From Paenibacillus daejeonensis DSM 15491 (GTDB lineage Bacteria > Bacillota > Bacilli > Paenibacillales > Paenibacillaceae), in contig NZ_KB899665.1 in the NCBI RefSeq assembly GCF_000378385.1, positions 354,752-418,751 on the forward strand: 64,000 nt of DNA, given 5' to 3'. A model generated the notes under the pieces. The model worked only from the letters and a program-made list of their open reading frames with translations, was not told where the DNA came from and ran no database searches. This document shows, piece after piece, positions 44,908-53,464 of the stretch. A program made the position numbers and the translations under genes. How positions within the stretch are numbered: the stretch's first letter is position 1; every line of letters starts with the position of its first letter.

Positions 44908-45393
44908 TCAGCCCAAAAGCCCAACACCAGAAATCAACAGTACGCCTATGCCAATCGACCACACGGCAATGGAGATGGTGATCCACAAACTTACGTAGCT
45001 TTTTGCGGCTCCTGCGGCCAAGGCAATACCGGCAGAGATGTGGAACCCGAGCAGGATGCCAGCTAAGGAAACCCCGGGTACCCCGTATTTTTCGAAATAT
45101 CGTTTCGCCTTGATGGCCCGTTTACTCGGCTCCTTGGCATTTTTCTTGACTACGCGTTGGCGGAGTTTCTGGATGACCCAGATGAAGGCCATGACGGAGA
45201 CCAGATTGCCCACAATCGCTGTGACAATGACGGGAATTGAAGGGAATCCCAAGATGATGCCCATCGGGATAGCGCCGTAGGATTCAAAAAACGGAATGAG
45301 CGACAGGACGAAGATACTTATGAGCTGTAAGAACAAGTTGCCTTCCAACCCGGGTACCAGATTCAAATAAAAATCGCGTATATCATCAAGCAT
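44908..45393 (-). CDS. small multidrug export family membrane protein
   Basis: Membrane protein of 161 residues with four hydrophobic stretches (LISIFVLSLIPFFESYGAIP, IVTAIVGNLVSVMAFIWVI, GVSLAGILLGFHISAGIALA, ITISIAVWSIGIGVLLISGV). The FFESYGAIPMGI and KYGVPGV segments match the small multidrug export protein family (Sm_multidrug_ex). The family name is historical, and transport has not been shown for most members. It is the last gene of a four-gene minus-strand operon. Confidence 0.85.
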   Translation of the reverse strand: MLDDIRDFYLNLVPGLEGNLFLQLISIFVLSLIPFFESYGAIPMGIILGFPSIPVIVTAIVGNLVSVMAFIWVIQKLRQRVVKKNAKEPSKRAIKAKRYFEKYGVPGVSLAGILLGFHISAGIALAAGAAKSYVSLWITISIAVWSIGIGVLLISGVGLLG

Positions 45394-45419
45394 AGGAAAG
45401 TCCTCCTAATAAGATTGGA

Positions 45420-45599
45420 TTATTTTTTGAGTAATGGTTTTCCGTTCTCATCGACAATGACCGTCAATCCGGAACCGACGTTGGGAAAAATCGCTAACAA
45501 GTATTGAACGCCAGTTTCCGTATCCGTAATGACATTGGTCAGCGTTGCACCCTCAGCTCTTACATGCTCGACCTCAAATCGGATATCTTTGCTCATCAT
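45420..45599 (-). CDS. DUF6440-like small protein
   Basis: A 58-59 residue protein: it opens with MSKDIRFEVEHVRAEG, carries TDTETGVQYLLAIF in the middle, and closes with VIVDENGKPLLKK. This matches the DUF6440 pattern (a strand, TD.ETGV.YL, then a G-L-T turn and D..GKP). The function is unknown. It lies between the XRE regulator (30 bp gap) and the membrane protein (26 bp gap). AAAGGG precedes the paired ATG codons at 45599 and 45596. It is short and easily missed. Confidence 0.8.
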   Translation of the reverse strand: MMSKDIRFEVEHVRAEGATLTNVITDTETGVQYLLAIFPNVGSGLTVIVDENGKPLLKK

Positions 45600-45629
45600 G
45601 AACTCAACCCTTTCATAAGGAATAGCTGC

Positions 45630-45839
45630 TTAGTCAAAATAAAATAGATCCTCAAATTTCTTGTCCAAAGCGATGCAAATGATTAACGCCAGTTTTGCGG
45701 TTGGATTGAATTGTCCGGTTTCAATGGAGCTGATGGTATTCCTCGAAACACCGACCAGCTTGGCAAGCTGTGCCTGAGAAAGGTTCTGCTCCGACCGCAC
45801 TTCCTTCAGATGATTGCGTAAAATTAAGTTATCTTCCAT
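45630..45839 (-). CDS. XRE-family small transcriptional regulator
   Basis: A 69-residue helix-turn-helix protein: LKEVRSEQNLSQAQLAKLVG, then VSRNTISSIETGQFNPTAKL, and a short tail KKFEDLFYFD. It begins 4 bp after the DUF6442-like gene. The palindromic CAAGTnnACTTG pair in the operon promoter is its likely target, so the operon is probably autoregulated. Confidence 0.94.
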   Translation of the reverse strand: MEDNLILRNHLKEVRSEQNLSQAQLAKLVGVSRNTISSIETGQFNPTAKLALIICIALDKKFEDLFYFD

Positions 45840-45843
45840 CGGC

Positions 45844-46227
45844 TCACCCTAAATAGTCGGTATGCGTTCGTAGTAATTGAATGATATGTGCAGCAGACAA
45901 GGCGAGGGTTGCAAGGGTATAAATGACTGCCAGGATGACATCACGTCGGCGTTTCAACCGGATAATCCTGTAGATGAAACTGGAGGCGGAGACCGAAAAA
46001 ATAACGGCATACAAGCCAAAATCAAACTCGTCGCCGATCACAACCTGGGTGACAAATAAAACGGTAGCCAATAGGGAAGCAACTAGCGAACCAAAACTCC
46101 CCGCTTGGATTTTTACTTCTTCACTGTACAAATCTTTGTTTTTGTTCTCCAATCTGCTTCTGGACAGGATCTCTTCCTTGTTAATAACAATCTCCCCCTG
46201 TTTACCTTTGACAAGTATACTTGGCAT
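45844..46227 (-). CDS. DUF6442-like membrane protein; start unusual
   Basis: A small protein with two or three membrane helices (LVASLLATVLFVTQVVIG, LYAVIFSVSASSFIYRII, VILAVIYTLATLALSAAHI). The part starting NKEEILSRSRLENKNKD matches the N-terminus of the DUF6442 family, whose members usually begin with Met directly before NKEEIL. Here that codon is ATT (46185-46183), preceded at normal distance by AGGGGGAG. The only upstream ATG, at 46227, coincides with the predicted transcription start and has no ribosome binding site. So either the mRNA is leaderless (127 residues) or translation begins at ATT (113 residues). First gene of the XRE operon. Confidence 0.78.
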   Translation of the reverse strand: MPSILVKGKQGEIVINKEEILSRSRLENKNKDLYSEEVKIQAGSFGSLVASLLATVLFVTQVVIGDEFDFGLYAVIFSVSASSFIYRIIRLKRRRDVILAVIYTLATLALSAAHIIQLLRTHTDYLG

Positions 46228-46262
46228 GATCTTATTGTATCTTTGCCAAGTTTACTTGTCAA
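46212..46262 (-). promoter_or_regulatory. consensus promoter with two palindromic operators
   Basis: Minus-strand TTGACA (46262-46257), 17-bp spacer, TACAAT (46239-46234). CAAGTTTACTTG (46247-46258) lies at the -35/spacer, and the perfect palindrome CAAGTATACTTG (46212-46223) lies just past the predicted start. The centres are 35 bp apart. This is a likely XRE binding pair. Confidence 0.85.
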
Positions 46263-46373
46263 TAGTTGCTCTGTATTGGATCTTAATTCTAAAAAACCAC
46301 CCCTCCGGGCTGGAGGGGTGGCAGTTAAGCACTTATTTACAACGGAAGTTACTCTGACACAGGGGACATCAGC

Positions 46374-49295
46374 CTATTCGACTTTGACAAATCGGACCGC
46401 ACTGGCGCGAGTCGGTGTTACGCCCATAAAGGTGTTCTTATTGTTCCTGACATAACCTGCATTGCCTGCGTTAAATGTAAATGTGCCCAGATCGACCCAT
46501 TCGGAGACCCCTTGCGTGTAGTCCAGATAGGTCGTCGACACGCCATCCCGGTGACGCACTTCAATCTTGGCATTGGGGTCGCTGTCCGCGTGCTGTACCT
46601 TCCAAATCTGAACGCTATACTCCCCTGAAGAAGTAAGGGTAGGCGACCATTGCGCATATACCGGCGGGCTGGTATTACTGCTCCCCGCAAGGCGGGTCGG
46701 TGTGTTGGCGTACCCGGTAACACTGCTGTTGCTGAAGCGTCCTACCTCCGTATACCCGCTATCTAACGGATAGATGACGAAGACGCCTGTTCCCTCTGAC
46801 AATCTTTGCTCCAGGACATTCAAGTTGCTCACGATCAGGTCCCTGGAGTCGGTAAGCGCTTTGAGCTGTGAAGCGGAACCACTGTTGCCACTATGCCAGG
46901 TTGCGAAGATGCCGTGATCCTGTTCGTCCATGACATCAAATACCTGTTCAAAATAATCCTGGGCTTCAAGCAGCTGATCGTAAGCCTCTTGCCAATCCTG
47001 CTCCAGCTCTGCCTCTCTGGAAAGAACGACATGATGCAGCGTTTGGTTGAGTGCCAGCATGAACATGGCTTGTGTACGAATCATGTCATTGAAGAAGGAC
47101 TTGCCCTGGTTGGGGAGCGCATTCAGGAGGAGATCCGCCTGAGCGACTACCGCTTCCAGCTCAGTTATCGTCTGCTGCGTGCCGTTCTTCATCGCCTCGA
47201 ACGCACCATCTGCGTTATTATCGTCCGGGTAGATCATCAGCCAACTGTCGCTGTCGAAGACAGACTCGCTGCGGCCTTGCAGGATGTCCCGAATCACACG
47301 TGAGTAGCGCAGGTCCTGGAAGATGAACTGCCGGTCAAATCCGGAGATCGTCGGTTGCTTCTGCTGCCAGTACGAATCAATAAATCGCTCGTACAAGTCC
47401 GCTGCGGCAGAGGCATGCGTTGTTCCGAAATATTGTGTGGCGAATGCCTCCATAAACGCGTCGCTATTATAATCATCCCAATGCCACAATAAGCTGGCCA
47501 AGGCCGAGCCTTCAATCAGATGCTCCCGAAGGTTGCCCATGTTGCCCTCTGCAAACACCAGCGGTGAGGTGCTGAGCCCGTCAATGGTTCGATAATTAGC
47601 TTCAATCTTCCAGGGTCCTTCTGCTTGGGCATAGTGAGATCCGGTTGATGTAAATTGGAAGTTCATGTAATAGCCCAACGGCTGATTACCAAAGTCGGTG
47701 TCCCGAATACCGTCCGGCGGATAATGATCGCGGCGGGCGGCTACGAAGTTATAAATTACATTGGGATCGTCAGGCATCTCCAACAGCCCAGCGGCGTACA
47801 GATCGGATACTTCGTTATACAAGGTTGTACGCGCCGTGAACGGTTCATTGCCGTACTTGTCTTTTAAGAGCTGCAGCTGCGCTTCCAGCATCTCCTCGAT
47901 GATCGCTGCACGCTGTGCATTGCTCTGCGGCGCGTCATGGAAAGTGTCCCAAAACGGGACGTCGCGGTGACCGCGAAACGCAAGTGTCCATATGACTTCG
48001 ACATCCTCGCTGATGAGCGCATCGATGTTTCTTGACCAGAGATCGAACATATTCTGGATGGTCGCGATATTGTTCACATCCGATTCAGGGATGCGAGCAC
48101 CCAGAGGCGATATATGCGTGTTTGCCAGGATGAGGCCGTAAGACTTGGCGATTTGGGCATCGTCCGTCAGCTGGCCGCCGGGAATATTGACGACGGAGTG
48201 TCTTGTGGCGCCATTATTATAACCAGGCACTGTGCTGTTGCCGAAGCCCTCTCTTTCAAGATAACCGGAATCGCCAGGCTGCACGATAATTTCAGCCGCA
48301 TTGTCGACACGGGTGAATTTGACCGCACTCGTCCGCAGATTGGTTTGGGGACCAAAGGTATTCTTCGTATTTCGTACGAAACCTAGCTTTCCTTTTTGGA
48401 ACCAATGGGTGCCCAGATCGACCCATCCCGAGGTTCCCTCAGTAAAGTCTACATAGGTGGTATTCAAGCCGTCCCTGTGGAAGACATCAATTTTGGCGTT
48501 GGAATCGCTGTGTTGATGCTGTACTTTCCAGATCTGTACATTGTATTGTCCTTCCTCTGGCAGGTTAGGCAGCCACTCCGCATAAGTCGAAGGGGTCACA
48601 AGATTATCATTGACGATGGTGTTCAGCTTGAGGCGCATCATTGTCTCCGCCCAGATCTGTTCGCGATCCGCATGACCCTGACGCCAATTGTTGTACCGGA
48701 CCCTGTCATTGGGGTACCAAGAGCGGTATTGGACATAAGGCGAGTCATATCTGATATCGGTGCCCAGTGGGATCTCGATCTCCGTCTGCGTTTCGGCTTC
48801 CCAGGAAGCCCAGAACCATAAGGGGGGGATGCCCAGGATCTCTTCAGAGAGCGTGTAAATAGCGTAGATAGCCCCGCGCATATCCGAGCCTTGCAGCACC
48901 AGGTAGGCGTCATTCCCTGTTGGTTCTACGAAGACTCGATGAGCTTCCGCGTCTGTCATCCACCGGTTCTGCCCGGTTGTGAACTCGGACTCGGGCCCTA
49001 TGATAACGATAGCGCCCCCGCCTGACACATCCGCCAGATCGTGAAATACCGGCGAAGCGGTTCCGAATACCTTCTGCAGATCCCGTTGCAGATCCGCGAC
49101 AGCACGGTGCACCTGAGGAGCCTCGTTCTCGGATACAACAATCGGGATACCCGGATACAGCGTTAGCGTATTGGCGCCTTCCGTAACACCTTCGTCGGTT
49201 GCGGCGTGTGCTTCATGGCATGCGAATAAGAGAGACGAAGCCAATAATGATAGCGCTACCAACAATGAGATGAAACTGTTCCTCGCTGTACTCAA
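46374..49295 (-). CDS. secreted GH115-type alpha-glucuronidase with golvesin-like domains
   Basis: Extracellular enzyme of about 973 residues, resembling family GH115, which removes glucuronic acid from polymeric xylan. It has a signal peptide (SFISLLVALSLLASSLLF, likely cleavage near EAHAA), an N-terminal domain with YPGIPIVVSENEAPQVHRAV, and a barrel with YAIYTLSEEILGIPPLWFW, YRSWYPNDRVRYNNW and LANTHISPLGARIPE. A golvesin-like beta module (about 234-372) interrupts the barrel, and a second one ends the protein (about 845-973). The order of their parts is swapped (see findings). TTG at 49295 with GGAGGA six bases upstream is the preferred start. A LacI-type regulator gene lies directly upstream. 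Confidence 0.85.
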   Translation of the reverse strand: MSTARNSFISLLVALSLLASSLLFACHEAHAATDEGVTEGANTLTLYPGIPIVVSENEAPQVHRAVADLQRDLQKVFGTASPVFHDLADVSGGGAIVIIGPESEFTTGQNRWMTDAEAHRVFVEPTGNDAYLVLQGSDMRGAIYAIYTLSEEILGIPPLWFWASWEAETQTEIEIPLGTDIRYDSPYVQYRSWYPNDRVRYNNWRQGHADREQIWAETMMRLKLNTIVNDNLVTPSTYAEWLPNLPEEGQYNVQIWKVQHQHSDSNAKIDVFHRDGLNTTYVDFTEGTSGWVDLGTHWFQKGKLGFVRNTKNTFGPQTNLRTSAVKFTRVDNAAEIIVQPGDSGYLEREGFGNSTVPGYNNGATRHSVVNIPGGQLTDDAQIAKSYGLILANTHISPLGARIPESDVNNIATIQNMFDLWSRNIDALISEDVEVIWTLAFRGHRDVPFWDTFHDAPQSNAQRAAIIEEMLEAQLQLLKDKYGNEPFTARTTLYNEVSDLYAAGLLEMPDDPNVIYNFVAARRDHYPPDGIRDTDFGNQPLGYYMNFQFTSTGSHYAQAEGPWKIEANYRTIDGLSTSPLVFAEGNMGNLREHLIEGSALASLLWHWDDYNSDAFMEAFATQYFGTTHASAAADLYERFIDSYWQQKQPTISGFDRQFIFQDLRYSRVIRDILQGRSESVFDSDSWLMIYPDDNNADGAFEAMKNGTQQTITELEAVVAQADLLLNALPNQGKSFFNDMIRTQAMFMLALNQTLHHVVLSREAELEQDWQEAYDQLLEAQDYFEQVFDVMDEQDHGIFATWHSGNSGSASQLKALTDSRDLIVSNLNVLEQRLSEGTGVFVIYPLDSGYTEVGRFSNSSVTGYANTPTRLAGSSNTSPPVYAQWSPTLTSSGEYSVQIWKVQHADSDPNAKIEVRHRDGVSTTYLDYTQGVSEWVDLGTFTFNAGNAGYVRNNKNTFMGVTPTRASAVRFVKVE

Positions 49296-49334
49296 TGTCA
49301 TTCCTCCAATCAATGGGTTGTCGTTTCATTCCCA

Positions 49335-49381
49335 TTATAAAAACATTAGAGGGCAGGCACTAGTTGGGGTTTTGTTGGGAA
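49335..49381 (-). promoter_or_regulatory. GH115 promoter with direct repeat element
   Basis: Minus-strand TATAAT at 49340-49335. About 20 bp upstream, CCAAC occurs twice at 11-bp spacing (CCCAACAAAACCCCAACTAG, covering the lacI-type stop codon). A very similar element precedes the regulator gene at 50448-50469. Confidence 0.5.
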
Positions 49382-50397
49382 TAGCCTCTTACCGATTCAC
49401 CTTCGGAGAGAACGGCACGGATGCGAATATGCTCATAGGGCATCTGTGGATTGGCAATCCGCCAAAGAATTCGCTCCACGGCACGTTGAGCCACATCCTG
49501 AAGCATAAACCGATACTGCGTCAATTGATGATATCTGGTGTGCACATTCAATGAAGTGCTGATAAGCGAACAATCTTCCGGAATTCGACGTTTAATTAAA
49601 TGAAAGATGTAATAGATCAAATCAATATTCATGTTGCATAGGATTGCTGTCGGATTGACCTGGATAATCTTGTTGCTGATCATCTTAGTTAGATTTTCCT
49701 TATGCAGATCATAGATGGCATGAAATTCTTGATTCACTGGCAAACCGCAAGCTTTCATGGCGTCATTGAAGGCATTCCAACGAATTTTGTATCCTCGTTC
49801 CTGATCGATGTTGCCCATGAACATGATGCGATCGTGACCGCGTTGATACAGGAAAGTAACAGCTTGATATACGGGTGTGTACACATCCCATATGACACTG
49901 TCAATTTCCGATTCGGGCAGGGGGTAGTTGATTAAAATTTTTGGAATCTTCAGGGAAATCAAGGCTTGTTCTGTTTCTTGAGGAAGACCTGGATTTAAGA
50001 AAAGACCGTCTGCATACATCACATTGTGCTGCTCCACCCAGGTCTCGAAGGCAGACTTGCTGCTCATGGGGGGAGCCAGCAGAATCTCTGCATAATCGCC
50101 CAGACTATTGATCCGTTCCTGCAAGCTCTCCATCATCAACTGATTTATTATCGTATTGCGGCCCATGATGATCTGAAAGCGCCGTCGATAGTTGGCATGC
50201 AGATTGATCCGTTCGGCAGCAAAGCTTTGTTTTTGTTCCCTGGTCCGATACCCTAATCTTTTGGCCACGGAGATGACCTCGGCTCGGGTTTCGTCCGACA
50301 TGCCCGGTAATCCCCTTAACGCTTTGGACACGGTATATTCGGATAAGCCTAGTGAATCGGCCAGCATTTTTTGCGTCACAGCTTTTTTTCGCGGCAT
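49360..50397 (-). CDS. LacI-family transcriptional regulator
   Basis: A 345-residue regulator. The N-terminal helix-turn-helix and hinge (VTQKMLADSLGLSEYTVSKA, GLPGMSDETRAEVISVAKRL) are clear. The periplasmic-binding-protein-like effector domain has VTFLYQRGHDRIMFMGNIDQ and a DNA/dimer-type end. The HTH sequence is unusual in having SEYTVSKAL in place of the common S..TVSRAL. It precedes the GH115 gene, which has its own TATAAT promoter, and probably controls it. Its own upstream region holds the same CCAAC direct repeat. Confidence 0.92.
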   Translation of the reverse strand: MPRKKAVTQKMLADSLGLSEYTVSKALRGLPGMSDETRAEVISVAKRLGYRTREQKQSFAAERINLHANYRRRFQIIMGRNTIINQLMMESLQERINSLGDYAEILLAPPMSSKSAFETWVEQHNVMYADGLFLNPGLPQETEQALISLKIPKILINYPLPESEIDSVIWDVYTPVYQAVTFLYQRGHDRIMFMGNIDQERGYKIRWNAFNDAMKACGLPVNQEFHAIYDLHKENLTKMISNKIIQVNPTAILCNMNIDLIYYIFHLIKRRIPEDCSLISTSLNVHTRYHQLTQYRFMLQDVAQRAVERILWRIANPQMPYEHIRIRAVLSEGESVRGYSQQNPN

Positions 50398-50447
50398 GGG
50401 ATCACTCCACGTAAATAGGTTAGTTTAAATAAAGTTTATCTCAAAAC

Positions 50448-50469
50448 CCAGTTGGGGTGTAGTTGGTTT
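50448..50469 (-). promoter_or_regulatory. direct repeat element upstream of the LacI-type gene
   Basis: Minus strand AACCAACTACACCCCAACTG: CCAACT occurs twice at 11-bp spacing. It matches the element before the GH115 gene. Confidence 0.45.
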
Positions 50470-50640
50470 TTGCTGTGAATGCCTTAAGTGATGGCGCTCA
50501 TCGCATTGTCGGTTGCGGTATTCATTAGATGACGACTTTTTTTATAGCGTAGCTTGTCAAACCCGTCCGCATAATTGGTCAAGTCCCCTCATAGACATGT
50601 TATCAGCCTGTTAAAACAATGAGCAGAGGGGATGATCTTC

Positions 50641-51810
50641 ATGCGTCGCATCAAGTGGATCGCAGCCATCATCGTAAGTTTCTCGGTCCTGCTGGCCGGT
50701 TGCGGAACGAAGGATGCCGGATCGGTAGTCAAGGATTTGGACAAAGTAGTCAATTCGATGGAAAGCTACCAGGGGAGCGGTACCATGACTTTGCATACCG
50801 GGCAGGAACCCTTGACGTATCAGGTAGACGTCTCCTTTCAAAAGCCCAAGTACTATCGAATTGCTCTGACGAACCCGGAAAAAGATATCACTCAGATCGT
50901 ACTTCGCAATGATGACGGCGTATTCGTTCTGACACCGCACCTTAACAAGAGCTTCCGCTTCCAGAGCGACTGGCCGGACAATCAAGGCCAAGTCTACCTG
51001 TACCAGACTCTAGTACAGAGCATCCTGCTGGACAACTCGCGCCAATTTGCCGCAGATGAGAACAACTATGTCTTTGACGTAATGGCCAATTATCAGAATG
51101 GCTCACTGGCCCGCCAGAAAATCTGGCTCAGCAAAGACGATTACAAACCACAGCAGGTCCAAGTGAGCGATGCCAACAACACCGTCATGGTGGAAGTGAA
51201 GTTCACGAACTTTGAGTTCGACAAGAAGTTTGACAGCGATGCCTTCGATATGAAGAGAAATATGGGGCCTGCAACAGGCGAGCAAAAACCGACCGAGGCG
51301 GACCCGAATCAGGAGTCGGAGCATACGCCGGATAAGCAAACCGTCGAGGAAGAGGGCGGGGAGGCTGGCAATCAAGAGCAAGCTGGCGAGAATGCCAACG
51401 GTAACGCAAACGGAACAGAAGGAACCCAGGACAAAGAAGAAACCGATGCCACTACAGGGGCAGCTACAGGAGCGCCATTTGTGGCAATGGAGCCGAGTTA
51501 CATGCCGGAAGGCGTCGCCCTGCTGGACATGAGAGATATCAAGCTGAACGGCAACAAAGGCTTGATGACACGCTACACGGGCGCTTATGATTACACATTG
51601 ATTCAAGCCCAGCAAAAGGACCGCGCCGTAGCTCTGGTTCCTGGCAGAAACGTCGATCTGGGGCATACGATCGGCCTGGTGACCGGTGAGGAGCCGACCA
51701 CGTTAACCTGGACCTATGATGGCATGGAATATCGTCTCTCCAGCGCCGATTTGCCGGAAAGCGAGATGATTAAGATCTCGCAGTCGGTGCTTGCGTCGAT
51801 GTCGAAGTAA
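50641..51810 (+). CDS. LolA-like lipoprotein (YdcC type)
   Basis: Lipid-anchored extracytoplasmic protein of 389 residues with lipobox VLLAGC (Cys about residue 21). The LolA-like fold is seen in VVNSMESYQGSGTMTLHTG, PLTYQVDVSFQKPKYYRIAL and FVLTPHLNKSFRFQSDW, followed by a Q/E/N-rich linker (about 215-280) and a C-terminal DUF4367-like part. In Bacillus subtilis ydcC is next to alr and the EndoAI/EndoA genes, and is linked to sporulation. The same order is present here, which supports the call. AGAGGGG supports the ATG at 50641 over the one at 50632. Confidence 0.87.
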   Translation: MRRIKWIAAIIVSFSVLLAGCGTKDAGSVVKDLDKVVNSMESYQGSGTMTLHTGQEPLTYQVDVSFQKPKYYRIALTNPEKDITQIVLRNDDGVFVLTPHLNKSFRFQSDWPDNQGQVYLYQTLVQSILLDNSRQFAADENNYVFDVMANYQNGSLARQKIWLSKDDYKPQQVQVSDANNTVMVEVKFTNFEFDKKFDSDAFDMKRNMGPATGEQKPTEADPNQESEHTPDKQTVEEEGGEAGNQEQAGENANGNANGTEGTQDKEETDATTGAATGAPFVAMEPSYMPEGVALLDMRDIKLNGNKGLMTRYTGAYDYTLIQAQQKDRAVALVPGRNVDLGHTIGLVTGEEPTTLTWTYDGMEYRLSSADLPESEMIKISQSVLASMSK

Positions 51811-51828
51811 GACATATCAAGGTGAAAT

Positions 51829-51852
51829 AGTCGGCTGCGGCCGGCTTTTTTG
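51829..51852 (+). terminator. terminator after the LolA-like gene
   Basis: Stem AGTCGGC / GCCGGCT with a 4-base loop and TTTTTT. Confidence 0.85.
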
Positions 51853-51897
51853 CTGCGAACTTCCAGCGAGCGACAGAAATTCTCATGATTTAGCGCA

Positions 51898-51926
51898 TTG
51901 ACAGTACCGGGGGAACGGTTTAACAT
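51898..51926 (+). promoter_or_regulatory. sigma-A type promoter for alr
   Basis: TTGACA at 51898-51903, 17-bp spacer, TAACAT at 51921-51926. Confidence 0.6.
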
Positions 51927-52052
51927 AATCCATATTGGTTATTATGACGCGGACTACGGTTCGCAATCGTACAGTTTGTAACTGCAACGCCTTCGCCGTG
52001 TATACGGAGGAGGTTATTGTTTTTGCATGGCTAGGGAAGAAGGTGTCTTACT

Positions 52053-53207
52053 GTGAGTTCGTATTACCGTCCGACAATCGCCGAGATTTCTCTGGACGCC
52101 CTGCAGCATAACATCGCGGCGTTCCGCCGGCATATGTCTGATGGAACGCGGTTGATGGCTTCGGTCAAGGCCAATGCTTATGGTCATGGGGCGGCGGGCA
52201 TTGCCAGGGAGGCGCTTGCATGTGGCGTGGATTATCTGGGTGTCGCCTTCTTGGATGAGGCGCTTCAACTGCGTAGGGAAGGGATCACCGGACCGGTTAT
52301 GGTGCTGGGATACGTACCGCCGGAAGGCTTGGAGCTTGCCAGAGCGCAGAACATTACGATTGCGCTGTTTCGGGAAGACATCCTGGCAGCGATCGCCTTG
52401 CTTCCCGACAGTCCCCAGCGGTTGAAGGTTCATATCAAGCTCGATACAGGCATGGGACGGCTAGGGCTGCTCCCGGAGCAGGACTGGCGCGGTTTTATTG
52501 GCCGTGCACTCGCTCAGCCGGGTATTGAGGTTGAAGGGGTGTTCACCCACTTCGCCCGGGCAGATGAACAGGACAAAAGCTACACACAGCTCCAGTATGA
52601 CCGTTTTGTTGAAGCAGCTGACTATGCACGTTCTCAGGGGGTTCCGATTATTCACTCGGGCAACAGCGCGACGGGCATTGATACGCCGGATTGGGCTGGC
52701 GGGATGCTTCGTCTGGGGATCAGCATGTATGGTCTGTACCCATCCAATGAGGTGGAACGAAGCGCAATTGAGCTGCAGCCAGTGTTGAGCCTCAAGACAC
52801 AGACCGTCATGGTCAAGTCGGCGCCCCCAGCCTGGGGAATCAGTTACGGTACGCGTTATGTTACAACCGGCAGGGAATTAATTGGTACGCTGCCAATCGG
52901 CTATGCCGATGGCTACAGCCGGATGTTGACGGGCAAGGCAGAGGCGCTGCTCCGAGGCCGGCGTGTTCCGGTGCTGGGGACGATCTGCATGGACCAATGC
53001 ATGATCGCAATACCGGGCGAGATGGCGGACCCCGGCGAAGAGGTGGTTCTCATCGGACGTCAGGGTAGTGAGACGATCACAGCCGAGGAGATCGCGGACC
53101 AGCTTGGGACCATTAATTACGAGGTAACTTGCATGCTTGCGGATCGGGTACCACGCGTATTTATCAAGAACGGACGTCAGGTGGTCAGCAACAGGCTGAT
53201 AGACTGA
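52053..53207 (+). CDS. alr: alanine racemase
   Basis: PLP enzyme making D-alanine for peptidoglycan (384 residues). The PLP lysine is Lys39 in ASVKANAYGHG. The catalytic Tyr of the other face is in SYGTRYV. LDTGMGRLGL, HFARADEQD, SGNSATG, GISMYGLYPS and LGTICMDQCM are family motifs. The start is GTG at 52053 behind GAAGGTG. It has its own promoter and lies upstream of the ndoAI-ndoA pair, from which it is separated by 257 bp in which I found no gene. Confidence 0.96.
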   Translation: MSSYYRPTIAEISLDALQHNIAAFRRHMSDGTRLMASVKANAYGHGAAGIAREALACGVDYLGVAFLDEALQLRREGITGPVMVLGYVPPEGLELARAQNITIALFREDILAAIALLPDSPQRLKVHIKLDTGMGRLGLLPEQDWRGFIGRALAQPGIEVEGVFTHFARADEQDKSYTQLQYDRFVEAADYARSQGVPIIHSGNSATGIDTPDWAGGMLRLGISMYGLYPSNEVERSAIELQPVLSLKTQTVMVKSAPPAWGISYGTRYVTTGRELIGTLPIGYADGYSRMLTGKAEALLRGRRVPVLGTICMDQCMIAIPGEMADPGEEVVLIGRQGSETITAEEIADQLGTINYEVTCMLADRVPRVFIKNGRQVVSNRLID

Positions 53208-53464
53208 CACGTCATTTTTGCAGCTGTGGCGCGGCTTGTTCTTCTGTGAGGGACAGCAGACGACATTTTATTTTTTCAAGTTAGAGGATTTTCGGTCCCG
53301 TATATCGAATATGTAGTACAGCCAACGAATATAACGCACAACATACAGCGTGTACATCATAATTGCAGCACGTCAGGCATAGATATGGTTATGTATATTT
53401 CATTCCGTTTATCGCAATAATGGAAATAGGTTTTCTTTGGAAATGTTTTGGGGGTGCGGACTTG

